Shown: positions 46,403 through 59,205 of the stretch, piece by piece
How the letters are laid out: the number at the start of each line of letters is the position of its first letter
How positions within the stretch are numbered: the first letter of the stretch is position 1
DNA from: Amaranthus tricolor
Taxonomy: Eukaryota > Streptophyta > Magnoliopsida > Caryophyllales > Amaranthaceae
Length of the DNA stretch: 64,000 nucleotides
NCBI RefSeq assembly: GCF_026212465.1
Contig: NC_080055.1
Span: 21,892,752-21,956,751, forward strand
Direction of reading: 5' to 3'
Program-made: the position numbers and the translations under genes
The notes under the pieces: generated by a model
Database searches by the model: none
The model's input: the letters and a program-made list of their open reading frames with translations, nothing else
What the model was told of the DNA's origin: nothing

Positions 46403-49400
46403 TTTTAGAAAACTAATGATCCTCTCCATACGCGGATTTATCAACATTTTTTTTTTAAAAAAAGTTATCAACATTATTTTAGATAATTATAGTAGTTATT
46501 ATTTGACGTCGCCTAATATATTAACATTATCAGAATAAATACAGTTTTCAAACAATACTATCCATGCATGTAAGGATCTTCTCCACACGAGGATTTTTCA
46601 CTAATTATTCCATAATCTTAAAAGAAATTAAGCGAGTTCCAATGTCGAGAAAAGGGTAAACAAAGGTAAAAATAATAATATAAATATTGAAATTTTATAT
46701 GATGAAAAAACTTGGTTACAGTTCATTGCAAATGTTTTGATTAAGTTACTGATAAGTGATATCGCAACATTCCTTCATATATTTGTTGAGCAACTTAAGG
46801 TGAAATTTTATTAATTAATATTTTCATGTTTAAACTACTTTTTTAATACTCTTTCCTATTTATCCATTTAGTTTTTTCACTTGTCGAAACAACATTTAAC
46901 CCTTAATATGTCTAATTGTATTTAATTAAAAATTATGAAAAATTAATACTAATAATTCTTGTATTAAGGTGAATCAAACAAGATTTCATTTGACTATGTT
47001 TTAACTTATAGAATAAGAATAAAATACAAATTAAAATTGATAAGTTAATCTATAATCTATAATTACTACTGACACCATCACTTTTCAAAATCGCTTATGT
47101 ACGTATCATAATCTCAACAAAAATTTTTCCGCCAACACTCAATGATGATGTCATTGTTTTTATGACTACTTTTTGTATATATTTGACTTTATTACTTATT
47201 ATTTAATGTATTAGAAAATCTTATGCATATTATTTCTTTTTTTCAATTATTTATAAAATCTTTTTTATTTTATTTATTAAATGAGTATTATTTAGTGTAT
47301 TGGATATTTTAAGATCGTTAAACCATAATATACTTTTATTAAGATTTTTTTGTTATTTATACAATTGGTTACTTAAATGTAATGCTTAATTTTAACATGA
47401 TTAAGGTTGTGACTATTTTTATGCAAGTCAATTATAATTTTCATGACAAAAGCTATTTTTTTCGTTTAAACTTTTATAAAATAATTTTACATATTTTTGT
47501 GTTAAATTTGATTTTGAAATTTGTTATTAATTTTTGTAATACTTCATAAAAATTAATGTAATTTATGTCAAAAAATTTAATAAAACCGCACGGGTACTAT
47601 CTACTAGTAACTAAATAGAACTACTAACAAAAATAGGATGAAGTATTACTTTACTGTACGAACTAAAATTCCTAATAACTTAAACAACCTAAACTACCAT
47701 ATAGATTTAATTTGTTGCAACACTAAAATATATATTTTCACTAAGAAAATCAGGTGATAATACGAAATTTTGCTCATAAAATCTATTATATTTTTATAAC
47801 TTAAATTATCTCAATGCCACATAATATAGTTAAATTTGTCACTTTACTTAAATCGATTATACATTTGTATTTTGTACTCGACACAAAACCTAAGATAGCA
47901 GTAGAATGATTTAAAATAGTTATCCATTCTAATACAAATTAAGATTTTAACCGGTAGATCAAGAAAATAATAGCGTTCAACAAAGTAACGAAAAACGATT
48001 GCTCACTAGTCACATATAGAAGTGTTCATTTGGATCACCAGATTAATTTCAAATCAGGTTTTTCGAGTTGGTTACAAATTTAGTTTTGTTTGTCAATAAT
48101 TTTTACATAATTTTAAACTCATTTTGAATTCGGCTTAAAGTCGAATTCAATTACTGTTGTATTTTGTGACTTTAAATTTATAATTAAACTTATAAAATAA
48201 AGTTACATAAACTTGATAGGTTACAAAAATATATAACAAGTTCAAACCTTTGCTTAACATACACCAAATATGAACTTCATTATCGAGACTCACCATATAT
48301 CGAACATGGTAACAAGAAGATTTTGTATGTGACTTGGTATAAATTCTAGGCGAGACTCTCTTCCTAAAACATCATTTCCTCCCTACTACGGTGCTTGAGG
48401 ATATATACCGGAAATATATTTTGAGATACAAAGAATTTCACTAAATTCCTAGCACAAGGAAATTAGAACGACATGAAAAAACTTAAATGGAAGAAGAAAC
48501 GGAAATTTACAATCGAGGATTGCAAGTTCTCTATGTAAAGTGTTAGAGAGGATAAGAAATTCAGAAATCACATGTATATTCCATGTATATATCATGTAAG
48601 AAATAACTTGCACATGCCTTCTATATTTATAGAAGAGTATACAACTATTCATGAAGTAATATGTCACTTCATGAACCGCAACATCGATTCACAAATCAAT
48701 GTCGATTGTAAATCAATCCATCCAAATATATTCAGTTAATATAACCATATTAACCGTAGGTAGTTATAGCATAACTAACAAAACCAGATAAAACGAACAT
48801 TGCAAAAACCAGCGCGAAAGTCGTGGGCCGCGACCTAAGCAATTTCCAAAACAAAAACTTTGTCTTGAAATCTCGCGATCCGCAAAAATACTTTTGCACA
48901 AAACAACAATTTTGCAATATTGGGATATTTAACTTAATTAATAAATTAATTTATTTATTTGATTTAATTAATTATCATTTCTGATGACCATTGTACGCAC
49001 TAAATGACAACAATTACAAGTTCATGTGAATATTGCATCGTTCAGTCTATTTTAAACACCTCTACTCACGTATTAATAATTCCTCAAACTTAGAAAATGA
49101 AACTTGGAACATATTCGTCACCACAATTACTCAAAAGTACCGTCTTTTCTAGTTAAGGTCCCGATCTGCTGAGATCAAATTTCATTTAACCCTCTTCTTT
49201 TCTAGGTCTACTCGATAATCCTAACTTGGAACATAGTTACACTTTTTTTTTCATTAGTTATTCTTCCTCACTTAAGCATGTAGCTTCCTCCTATATGACC
49301 CATAGCACAATAACTTAACACGCTTCATGTTAGACACTTTATTGTGAGTATCATAACTCTCAAGCCACTTTATATATATATCTCATTATATTTGAATCAC

Positions 49401-49626
49401 AACAATCATTATTATTAAATTAATCAGATTATCTTGGCGTTTATTTGGTTGTGCACTAATTAAATAGACTTTTCATTTAGGCTACAGGAATCTCATTGAT
49501 TGTGTATTGTAATAACCAAGAAGAGTTTACTTGGTCAAACTAGTCAAATAATATTCATTTTAGTTATTTTCTATTCACAACTTGTCATTTAATTTAGTAG
49601 TAGGATCTGTGCACCATATATATACT
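46403..49626. other. AT-rich intergenic region with LTR-like remnants
   Basis: No gene recognised. About 48280-48800 reads on the minus strand like a decayed LTR, with a TATA-type CTTCTATAAATATAGAAGG (about 48618-48636) and a leader-like stretch downstream. I could not define its ends. Confidence 0.4.
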
Positions 49627-49844
49627 TGTAGGAAAATAAAGAACTAGAATAAATTGATTTTAATGTGATTTTATTCTTGTCCCTTTAGATTTTAGAAAGT
49701 TTAGATATTATGTTATTTTGTTTTAATTTTTTCTTGTTTCTATCTTTGTATTTATAAGGGTGTTTATCCTCTACTTTAATAATAACAAAATTGAATGATT
49801 CAATCTCAAACTTCAAACCTAAATTCTTATAATTAATTTCTACA
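49627..49844 (+). repeat. LTR related to the solo LTR at 23860
   Basis: Starts TGTAGGAAAATAAAG and ends TAATTTCTACA, with a TATTTATAAGGG promoter-like motif at about 49750. Start and end match the pattern of 23860-24115, but no 5-bp duplication is present. Confidence 0.6.
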
Positions 49845-49870
49845 CGGCATTCGAGTCATAAGGTTTAATA

Positions 49871-50056
49871 ATGGCTGACCAAACTGAAAATCCAAACCCA
49901 AACAACCAAATTGTCATTGTAGATCATCTCTTCCCCCCAAATTCAAAGATGGTAGAGTTAGGATTTATATTTTGGGGGAAAAGGTTAAAACTGATGACAT
50001 TTGAAATTGTGAGTCGCATAAATAGGCGTACAATAGCTTTAAAGCTTCAAAATTAA
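49871..50056 (+). pseudogene. Possible gag start of a truncated copia element
   Basis: A 61-codon frame starting MADQTENPNPNNQIVIVDH lies 26 bp after the LTR at 49627-49844, the place where a copia gag would begin. Similarity to known gag is only by style. No further pol sequence follows. Confidence 0.35.
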
Positions 50057-50059
50057 TGT

Positions 50060-51406
50060 TTGCTAACGTTTTATGTGCAAAAAGATCACGGAGAAACAAT
50101 TTGTTAAACTTTAGGATTACCGCGTGGAGTTTTTTTAAATTTTGGTTACCACGTGGAAAACCCAAAATTTCAGTGTTACCACGTGAAATTTCCCATTATT
50201 TTTTTTCTAAGTTTTCAAATCAACAATTAAAACAATTTCATGTTAAGTGACAAATCAGAAAAAAAAAAAAAAAAAAAAAACCTTATAAAAATACTTTAGG
50301 CCAGTCTTAAAATTTTATAAGTACCATATGATCTAATATTTTAAATTATGTTTCTAGTTGGTAAATTCCATTCCCTAGCAAATAGTTTAGCATCACACGT
50401 TCATGTTTGACGCTTTTTTTAATATACAGTTAGCATTAATCTAATAAAAAATCTCAGGCATTTTATGAATTAATTTCTCAATTAGATGCCTAAGATTATC
50501 TGTACTTAACATGGTGGCAGTAATTAAATTAAAAATAATGTCAATTGGGTTCCAGTTGGAGACTAAAAAAATCTCATTGACTTTTGAGATAATCAAGAAT
50601 TTACTTGCTCTCATTCCCTTAAAGATAATCATAAGAGTTTACTTGTTCAAATTAATTAATAATTTTTGTTTACTTATATTCTATTAACAATTTGACAATT
50701 TGTAGTGTACTTTTATGAATTTTGGAGTGCATATATATATATATATATTAGCAAGCTTTCCACTTCCCCCCATTATCTCTCCATCTAAAATAGCAAGATT
50801 AATACTTGATCTAATACTACTAAGCATTTCTTGGTAATTTTCTTCGTATATATTCTTTTTATATATTCTTTTTATCCCTTTAAATTTATTAAATTTATTA
50901 AGGGAGTGAGTAGTAAATTTAAATTTATAGAAAATTAATTTATTCCTATATTTATTCTTGTCTATAATTAGTTACTATAACAATTCTTTTTAATCGTTAG
51001 AGTATAGTATAGTTTGGAGCTTCAACTATCAGATTAAGTTTGAGTTAGTTGGTTTTTGATATGGTATCAGAAGTCAGCATGACAAAAGTTTACATGTCCA
51101 AATCGCAAGCACACCTTATTAAAATTGGAATATTTATATTTTTTAACTTCAACCATCAGCTTAAGTTTTTGGTTGAGTTGATTTTTTAATTCGATTCATC
51201 TCGTTTCCATGACTCTTCTTTTTATATTCAATATGTTTTTTTGCATTTGTAGTTTCACAATCATACTGTTTAGAAATTAAAGAAATTATTAATTAATTAT
51301 TCCATCTATTCCATGAATTTTTATTGCCTCACTTCGTCACATCCCCTTATTTCTTCTACTTGTGTTTTTTGTCTTAGGTTGATTCCCTTCTTTGTGTGAT
51401 TAGACA
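50060..51406. other. Upstream region of the lipase-like gene
   Basis: AT-rich. A-run at about 50260-50280 and (AT)n at about 50728-50749. No clear TATA box can be singled out. A TTTTGTCTTAGGTTG just before the ATG could be the end of a leader intron. Confidence 0.4.
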
Positions 51407-52919
51407 ATGGAGGGCAAGGATGATTCAAGCAATGAAAAACCCTCTCAAGATGAAATGTTTGACTTCTGTGGTCCTATCCACCTCACCAACGTTGATTGGT
51501 ATTAATTCCTTTCTTTAATAGTTACTCATATACTTCCTCCGTTTGATAAATTATACTCAAATCACTAAAATAGTGTAGACATGCATATAATGTTTGGTAG
51601 GTAATCCTTCTAATATCATAAAATTTTGAAAAAAGTAAATCTCATCAAGTGTATATGCAAGTCAATGTTCACTATTTGTGAAATTATAGGCCTGAGCCCA
51701 AGGTTGCTCCATGGGTATGATCACACGAGTGAGCTCACGGGGTGATTATGTGACGAGTTGTTACACTCACGCCTAACATGGTATCTGAGCTAAAGGTGAT
51801 TTTTAGATACAACGTGACTCACATGTGAGGGAGAGTGTTGAAAATGATTAAGCCCACCAAGTGATTATTTGACGAATTGTCACCGTGTAACATGCAACTG
51901 ATAATCTGATATCAAAACATACACTCATTTCCATAATAAATTCGAGTGGTTGCAGGAGTATATCAGAACATAAAAGATCTGTAGCAGCAAGTTTGGTTAA
52001 AGGAGTATATGTTACAGAAATAGATCGACAAAAGAAGAGAAGTGGACACAACAAGCTTGCTCCAAAATGGTGGGAATTCTTTCACTATCAACCCGTTAAA
52101 ACTCTTGAAGACAAATTTGACTCCTCAATTTTTGGAATCATATTCCAATACAAACCTCCTCAAACCAATTACTCTGCCATCAAAGATGTCGCGCAAGCAC
52201 CTAAATATGTGATTGCATTTCGTGGCACACTCCTAAAAAAGAAAACTGCAATTCGCGACTGTTATTTGGATGCCAAGATTGTCCTTAAAGGTTTGGACAC
52301 TAGCTCTCGATATGAAATGGCATTCCATGCCTTAGAGGAAATACTACTAACGGAAGACCCCAAAAATATTTGGTTAGCCGGGCATTCCTTAGGTGCAGCT
52401 ATCGCATTACATACAGGAAAAAACATGGCTAAACATGGTTATTGTTTAGAAACTTATCTTTTCAACCCTCCATACGCGTCTCCTTCTGTCGAAAAAATCC
52501 ATAATCGACATTTGAGGAATGGGGCGCGTTTGGCTGTTGGAATTGTGAAAACGGGTCTTTCAATCGCTTTAACTAGAAAAAATAAACGTTCGGAAAATGA
52601 TGGGAATGACCCGTTTTCTACACTAAGAAGTTGGATTCCGTGGTTGTTTGTGAACCCGGAAGATCCAATTTGTCGCGATTATAGTGGGTATTTTGAGGAT
52701 CGGGGAAAAAGTATGAACAATTTAAAAAATTCGTTGTTGAATATGGTGGTGGATGCATTAGGAAGGGATGGTGAGGCACATTTGATTCCATCAGCGGTCG
52801 TTATTAAGAATATGAAGAATACAATTGTTAAGGAAAATGGTCTTATAGCGGCTCATGAACTTTGTCAATGGTGGGAACAACATTCTTGCTGGCATTATAA
52901 GCTTTACAAACATAATTGA
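51407..52919 (+). CDS. Alpha/beta-hydrolase, lipase class 3-like (At4g10955 type)
   Basis: Two exons, 51407-51498 and 51956-52919, join in phase at Trp31 (TG|G) across a GT-AG intron and give 351 residues. The start ATG opens MEGKDDSSNEKPSQDEMFDF, leading to GPIHLTNVDW, the usual N-terminal block of this plant family. Further family motifs are LAPKWWEFFHY, FRGT, the nucleophile elbow GHSLG with Ser175, and candidate acid Asp267 (NPEDPICRDYSG) and His331 (AAHELCQWW). The family is annotated as GDSL esterase/lipase At4g10955-like, although the motif is class 3-like and not true GDSL. Substrate unknown. No signal peptide is visible, so cytosolic location is inferred. The intron contains a dispersed repeat also found at window position 1. 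Confidence 0.92.
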
Positions 52920-53143
52920 GGGTGTTTGATAAATATCTAATAGAAATGTATAATTTTTTTATTATACAAATTGATTTTAGTTCTTGCAATAGTAGTGTGA
53001 AATATCATGTAAATTGATTTATGATTTTAATATAATATTATGTATTTGTTGTTTTGACTTTGTTTTTTAGATCTTTACAACGAAAAAGTTCATTAGTATT
53101 GATATATAGTGTATATAATATCGTTTTAGAAGTATTACTATTA

Positions 53144-53697
53144 CGGCCCGTTTGGTACATGGTATTAGAGGGCGGTAATGGTAATAAAATTAAATAATGA
53201 AAATTTTGGTTGTTTGGATGCCTTCAATGGTAATGGATGGTAATAAAATAAGGTAATGAAATTACCAAAAAGGGTCATTTTCATTACCATCAAACAACAT
53301 GGTATTAGGCGGTAATGGTAATGAAGTATTACTGTGGTAATAAAATAAGGTAATGTTGTTTCGAGCTGAAGAAAAAAAATAATGAAGAAAAAAAAAGGTA
53401 ATGTATGTAATTATCAAAAAAAATATTATTATTAAAAAAGAATCATTAGATGGAATAATTTAGATACAATAATGCTTTTAGATACAAATATATAATAATG
53501 AAACTAAGAGTCATTACCATTTTTTATTACTAACAACCAAATGCAATCAATGGAATATTATCTTCCATTACCATTCTTTAGTCATGCACACCAAACAAAA
53601 GAATCTTCATTACCAATTCTCATATCCATTCCTTCATTACTATTGCCATTACAACATTTTATTCCCATTACTTCATTACCATCAACCAAACGGGCCG
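53144..53697. mobile_element. Harbinger-like element with GGCCCGTTTGG ends
   Basis: 554 bp. Ends CGGCCCGTTTGGTACATGGT and the complement of ATCAACCAAACGGGCCG. 3-bp duplication TTA on both sides (53141-53143, 53698-53700), as for PIF/Harbinger. The interior is made of repeated GGTAATGG/CCATTACC words in inverted arrangement, with no transposase. Confidence 0.82.
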
Positions 53698-53700
53698 TTA

Positions 53701-55842
53701 AGGTAACTTATTATTCTGTATTTTTGATTAGCTTATTTTAAGGTAAAAGATTGTATATGATTCTTATATTATATTTTGGGATTCTAATGATTATTTTAAG
53801 TTTGTACAAATAGACTCTTTTTATATCATCTCAATACACATACAACATACTTCATCTCTTTGTTATTACTTTATCAATAACGCAGTAAGTCTTGAATGAA
53901 ACTGTCTTATCATGAGATGATCTTATAAAATCAGCACATTTTTTTAGTTAATCACTTTACGATTGTAAGTGATTACTTTAATGTCATAACTTATATATGA
54001 TCACTCTAAGACTATAAAAAGTTATTGAAAGTTGATAGAAAGTCGAATACTCTCTAGAGAGGGGGTGAAAAGAGAGTATAGGCGTTTAAAATTTTTGTTT
54101 GGAAGAATATCTCAAGAGATTGAGTGACCTTTCAAAACTGTTTTCTGAGACAGTTTTAGGTCGATTTGCAAAACTATAACGTGTGTGTGGAAAATAAACT
54201 TAAAGAATAACACACGATATGTTAACGAGGTTCGGTTCTAAACAGCCTACTCCCCGCCTATGGTTTCTCTTTCAACCCGTAGGATTTCAACGCCTTTTTA
54301 TTAATAGACTTTAAGACAAACTAGAAAATCTCACTATCTTCTCTCACCACGTTCTTCTCCTTGAAGAAACGTCTTACAAGTCCCCTTAATAGAAGCAAAT
54401 CCCAATCTCTTAATAGAGATTACAAGTTGAACACTTTTATTCTAAGTTAGGCGTATTAAGCTATGAAACAATCTAACTCTTTTTAACACTTAAGTCTATT
54501 TCAAATTGTAAGACCTAGATGAACTAAGAATTACAACTCTTTTCAAAACTTAGAGAATACTAGATCTTAAGTCAAGAGAGAAAATTGTAAGAAGAGGTGC
54601 ATCTTTAATTCTGAAATGAAGCCTTGTATTTATATATGTCACGCCTCAACATATCCTTGAAGAGCAAGAAAGCTTCATCCGTTAATTTCGTTGATCTGGA
54701 TATTCTGTGCCACTCTTCAAGTTCGTTGATCTGGATATTCTGTGCCAGTCTTCAAGACCTTGAGCTTTAAATCAAATCGACGTTGCATTGGCAGCTCATA
54801 TAATTTCGTCATTGTGTGTTGTAATTTGTTTTTAACAACCAATGTTGTGCTACCACGTTAGAACTCATACAAGATAATGAAAACTCAGCAAAAACAAGAT
54901 AAAATAACGTGTAGAATAATATTCAAAATTATTCATATTTTAAGCATTAATTTAAATTGTTATTTCCTATTTTTAGTATCAATTTAAAATATCTCCTTAT
55001 TTATATTATAGGAAACTCTTTAATTAGCTTAACAACACATTTTAAATTCAAATATTAACGTGTACTAATAATAACAAAACGTGTGTTAGCTTGTACTTTA
55101 ACATTTAATCAACTAAATATCTTAAACACAAATTTTAAATTCAAATTCAAAATATATCCTAACGTAATAAAATAAAACGTGTAATAACATATTCAAACTT
55201 AATTTCAATATATTTTGACCTATAAAGAAATATTTCAAAGATAACTTTAATAAACCTTGACCTATTAAAATATTTCAAAGTTAATTTTAATAAACCTTGA
55301 CCTATTAAAATATTTCAAATATAATTACCAAAATAACCTTATTGTACACACAATTATCTTAAAGACCTTTAAACTTATTTCAAGACTTATAAGTTCGACC
55401 TTAAGATAAACTTAAGTCATTTAAGCTTATTTCAATATTTCGGACTAAAAAATATAATAATTATTCACTTTATATTCCATATGATTTTAGACCGACTTAA
55501 ACAACTAAATGTAATTACTTAATTTATTTGTTTAATTAATATGTGTTTTGAATTATCATCATTTAAGAGAGTTGAGTCTTCAGTTATCATTTTAAGTTTA
55601 TAATTAATTACTTTAAGATTGTTAGTGATTACTCTAAGACTATAAGTGTACATTGAGCCAACCCAATAGAGACAGTCTCATCGTGAGATTGACTGACTTG
55701 AGAGTTTGTGTATTGACACAAATTTTTATATGAGACAATGATTTCATAATGAAACTATTTTTATTGAGCTTATTTAATGTACGTTTATTGTCTTAAAATA
55801 GTCACTTTTAGTCTTAAATTAGTCATCACTATAATTTTAAAA
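53701..55842. other. Intergenic region with decayed repeats and two tandem repeats
   Basis: Bases 54687-54756 are two copies of a 35-bp unit starting TTCGTTGATCTGG. Bases about 55214-55325 are three imperfect copies of a unit of about 40 bp (TTGACCTATTAAAATATTTC). Bases 54060-54620 have mixed composition and look like a retrotransposon end. GAGAC/GTCTC fragments of the small MITE family are at about 53898 and 55670. No gene recognised. Confidence 0.5.
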
Positions 55843-56139
55843 GGGATATTATCAATGGTACCTTTAAGTTTTTGCACTTTATCAATGATATTCCTAAGTT
55901 TTTTCGATTATCAATGGTACCCTCACCGTTAAATTTTTTTTTTTTTTATTTTATTTTTCAATTTAAAACATTAAAAAAATAAAAGAAAAAGAAAAAGTTA
56001 ACGGTTTTGGACGGAAAAAATTAGAAAAGGTTGCGGTTGTAAGACGCTCAACAGCACGAGTGTACCATTGATAATTAAAAAAATTTAGGAGTACCATTGA
56101 TAAAGTTCAAAAACTTAAGGGTACTATTGATAATTTCCC
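55843..56139. mobile_element. MULE-type MITE with long inverted repeats
   Basis: 297 bp. Inverted repeats of about 90 bp start GGGATATTATCAATGGTACC / GGGAAATTATCAATAGTACC. The 9-bp duplication ATTTTAAAA is exact on both sides (55834-55842, 56140-56148). Each arm itself repeats the word TTATCAATGGTAC about three times. No coding. Confidence 0.85.
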
Positions 56140-56148
56140 ATTTTAAAA

Positions 56149-57696
56149 TGATCACTTTTTGTAATCTTAAAATGATTATTTATTACTTTAAAGTGATTAT
56201 TTATGATCTTAAAATAATCCCTTAAGAAATATAGGCTAATTATATAAACATGTTTTATGGTGAGAGTTCTATATTAATGTATATATACAAGCTAGGTATA
56301 ATAGACCACTTGTTGGCCTTAATACCCAATAACTAATTAATGAGTTTACATAAATACAAAAATATTATTTACATAAAATCCTATTTTTCTTGAAATCCAT
56401 CAAACTTTAAATACCATAGTCATTAAATTTAATAGTTAATCAAAACAAAATTAATAAATATAAATTAGATAGCCAAAAAACGCAAAGCTTCACAAAATTT
56501 CTCAAAATAAAAATTCATATACATGTACAAATATATGCCGTAGGTGTAATTATACAAACTAAATCCAAGTTACATTAATATCATCACATTTACATGCATG
56601 CTCACAAAAATTTTAACACATAACATATTAAACTATTAACTTCTCAATCTCTTAGAATTTGCGTCATATATATAACAAAAACGAGAATATTTAGAATTGT
56701 ACGGGACATGTGCGATCACAAGATCGATTGAGAGGATATTTGATAATCTTACTTAGCTAGCAAGCGGCTAACTATTACCAGCAAGGCAACAACTCTTTAT
56801 TTTTAATTACGTAACATAGGTTGAGAGAAGGAAAGGACTGGATAAGAATCAAATTCGAAATTATATTCAAGAATAGTAGTAGTTGCTTCAATTGAGACAA
56901 AATTCGATACCTTCAATAAGCAATTCTTATGTGAGACTTTAAATTGTTCGTTTGACAAAACGACCTTTCAGTCTTGGCCTTTTTTCTGCGTTTAATTTTC
57001 TAACTTGATACCTTATTTTCTTTGAAAACAATCTTGTCCTTCTCTTTTCTCTATATCTTGAAACTCTTGCTTCTCTTTCTTCATTCCCACCTTTCACGTC
57101 CCCCCTGAATCCTATCCATTCTTTTCCTTCTTGATAAAATCCTATTGGACTAGCAGCTCTCTATCACATTATTTAGAAAAACAAGTAAATAAATGTCTCC
57201 GCTATATATATTTATTGATCCTTTTACATGGTAAATGTATAGTTCTTTAATTCCACAAACATTGCTACATTTAATTTAAAAAGTACTCACATATACAAGT
57301 TAAATAGTTAAATAGTAAAATATAACAATCTCTATGAAACGAAGAGTACCTACTTTAGTGTTGAAGTGATAGAAGTACATCATTTACAAATTATATCCAT
57401 TATAAATACCGATTTACAAATGAATAGAGTGTTTCTAAGTTCTAACAATATTCCTACAACATAATTTCAAATTTGCTTTTAGTGTGATATATTTAGTGAG
57501 ATTTAATTCAAATGTCACTATTTTAAATTTCTAATAGTATATATAGAGGATTTAGTGACATTTATTAGACCTTTTAGTAGCATAATAAAAAATCACACTA
57601 AAGCTTTTTGCGACATAGGATCTAGTGACATTTCTCACAAATGCCACTATAGACTATAGTAACAATTACATATGCGACTAAAGACCAAATAAAGTG
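56149..57696. other. AT-rich intergenic spacer
   Basis: No gene recognised. From about 57450 it carries repeated TAGTGACATTT / AAATGCCACTA words that reappear at 62800-62830, beyond the copia element. They suggest an older CACTA-like element into which the copia inserted. Confidence 0.45.
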
Positions 57697-57905
57697 TGTT
57701 AGAATATAAGGAAATCAGAATATTTAGTCCAATATGGAAACTAGAATATTGTAATTAAGGGAATTTTATATTGTGTAATCTTTTATTTTAGGAAACCCTA
57801 GGTAGCTTGATGTATATATAAACACAGCTCAAAACCTCTTGTAATTAAGCCAATTAAAACAATTGAATACAGAATTACAGAAAACCTGTGTTTTACTTGA
57901 ACTCA
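57697..57905 (+). repeat. 5' LTR of the older copia element
   Basis: Starts TGTTAGAATATAAGG and ends TTGAACTCA. Contains TATATATAAACACAGC (about 57812-57827) as a probable promoter. Confidence 0.92.
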
Positions 57906-59036
57906 TGGTATCAGAGCAGCAACGATTCATTCTGAATCGTTTTTGCGGCTTCATCATTTACCTTTTCCTTACCTGTGTCAAAATACAAACAAACCAAAAA
58001 AGCAGAACGAATCCAGAGCCATTATAGAACCAAACCAACTTGTAACAATGGGACAGTTGTTGCAACTGTTTCAACAGTTAAACCCCAACAAACAGCCCAC
58101 AGAACTTGTAACCAACACCCAAACCCCCCCCCATAATATCCGAGAAATTGACAAATCAAAATTATACCAGGTCGTCCAGGCTGATGCACTTAGCCATTAG
58201 TGGTCGTAGACGGCTCAAACACATCATCGCTGATCCACCAACCAAAAACGACCCAGAGTACAACCAATGGGCTCGATACGGCTCGATTGTTATTTCGTGG
58301 ATACTGGAGAACATAGACACTGACTTGGTTAATCAATTTCTTGATTTTCTAACAGCCAAAGCCTTGTGGTCAGGGCTTGAGACTCTGTATAATAGTCAAA
58401 GAGATGGCTTATAGATCTTTGATCTTAAAGTCAAGGCAAATAAAATCCAGCAAGGGAATAACCCCATTGAAACCTACTACAGTAAACTAATTACACTATG
58501 GAAAAATCAACAAAAGACAACCAAACCCCATGAAAGATCCAGAAGACATCATCATTTACAACCAAATTACACAACAAAACCGGTTGTATCAATTTTTAGC
58601 GGGGATTGACGAATCCTTTGACAAAGATCGAAGAGATCTACTTCTTCATGACCCTTTTCCCACAGTAGAGGAAGCATATGCAAGTATCAGGCGCGAAATA
58701 ATAAAAAGAGGCATCATGAAGAAGGTGCCCTCATCTGAAATCGAATCATCGGGCATGGGAGGCGTTTTTGCTGTTAAAAGAAAAACATACCGGAAAAATA
58801 ATGACAAAATCCACCTTCGATGCACTTACTGTGGTGGTACAAGACACACAAGAGTGAATGCTTCAATCTAGTGGGGTACCCAGACTGGTGGTCGGACATG
58901 AAGAAAAAAGAAACCAAAGAAATTCAAAAATCCTCCGTCAACAACATCGGCAGAGCAGCCATAGGGTCGTGAGAAAATGTCAAGCTCATCAATGAAGAAG
59001 AAAGGGAAGGATTAGCCATGAACAGTACATCAGGTA

Positions 59037-59038
<2 letters not shown>

Positions 59039-59073
<35 letters not shown>
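59039..59073. repeat. (AG)n microsatellite inside decayed gag-pol
   Basis: About 17 AG units between the gag and protease remnants. Confidence 0.95.
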
Positions 59074-59077
<4 letters not shown>

Positions 59078-59183
59078 AAACAAACCCCATATTCGGCGCA
59101 CAAAAGGAAACAAGGAGATTAGGGTTCTATGAAGCCCCAAATTAAAGGGAATGGTATCCCTTAAATAAAGAAAAAAAGAGGGA

Positions 59184-59205
59184 GGGGGGGGGGGGGGGGG
59201 GGGGG
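59184..59205. repeat. Uninterrupted G homopolymer (about 22 G)
   Basis: A run of G following AAAAAAAGAGGGA. Very long for a plant genome of this composition. Length is subject to sequencing error. Confidence 0.85.

Noticed and set aside
47575..47612. Helitron 3' end (CGCACGGGTACTATCTACTAGT)
   Set aside because: It ends CTAGT and resembles some plant Helitron termini, but there is no convincing stem-loop just upstream and no matching 5' TC end was found.
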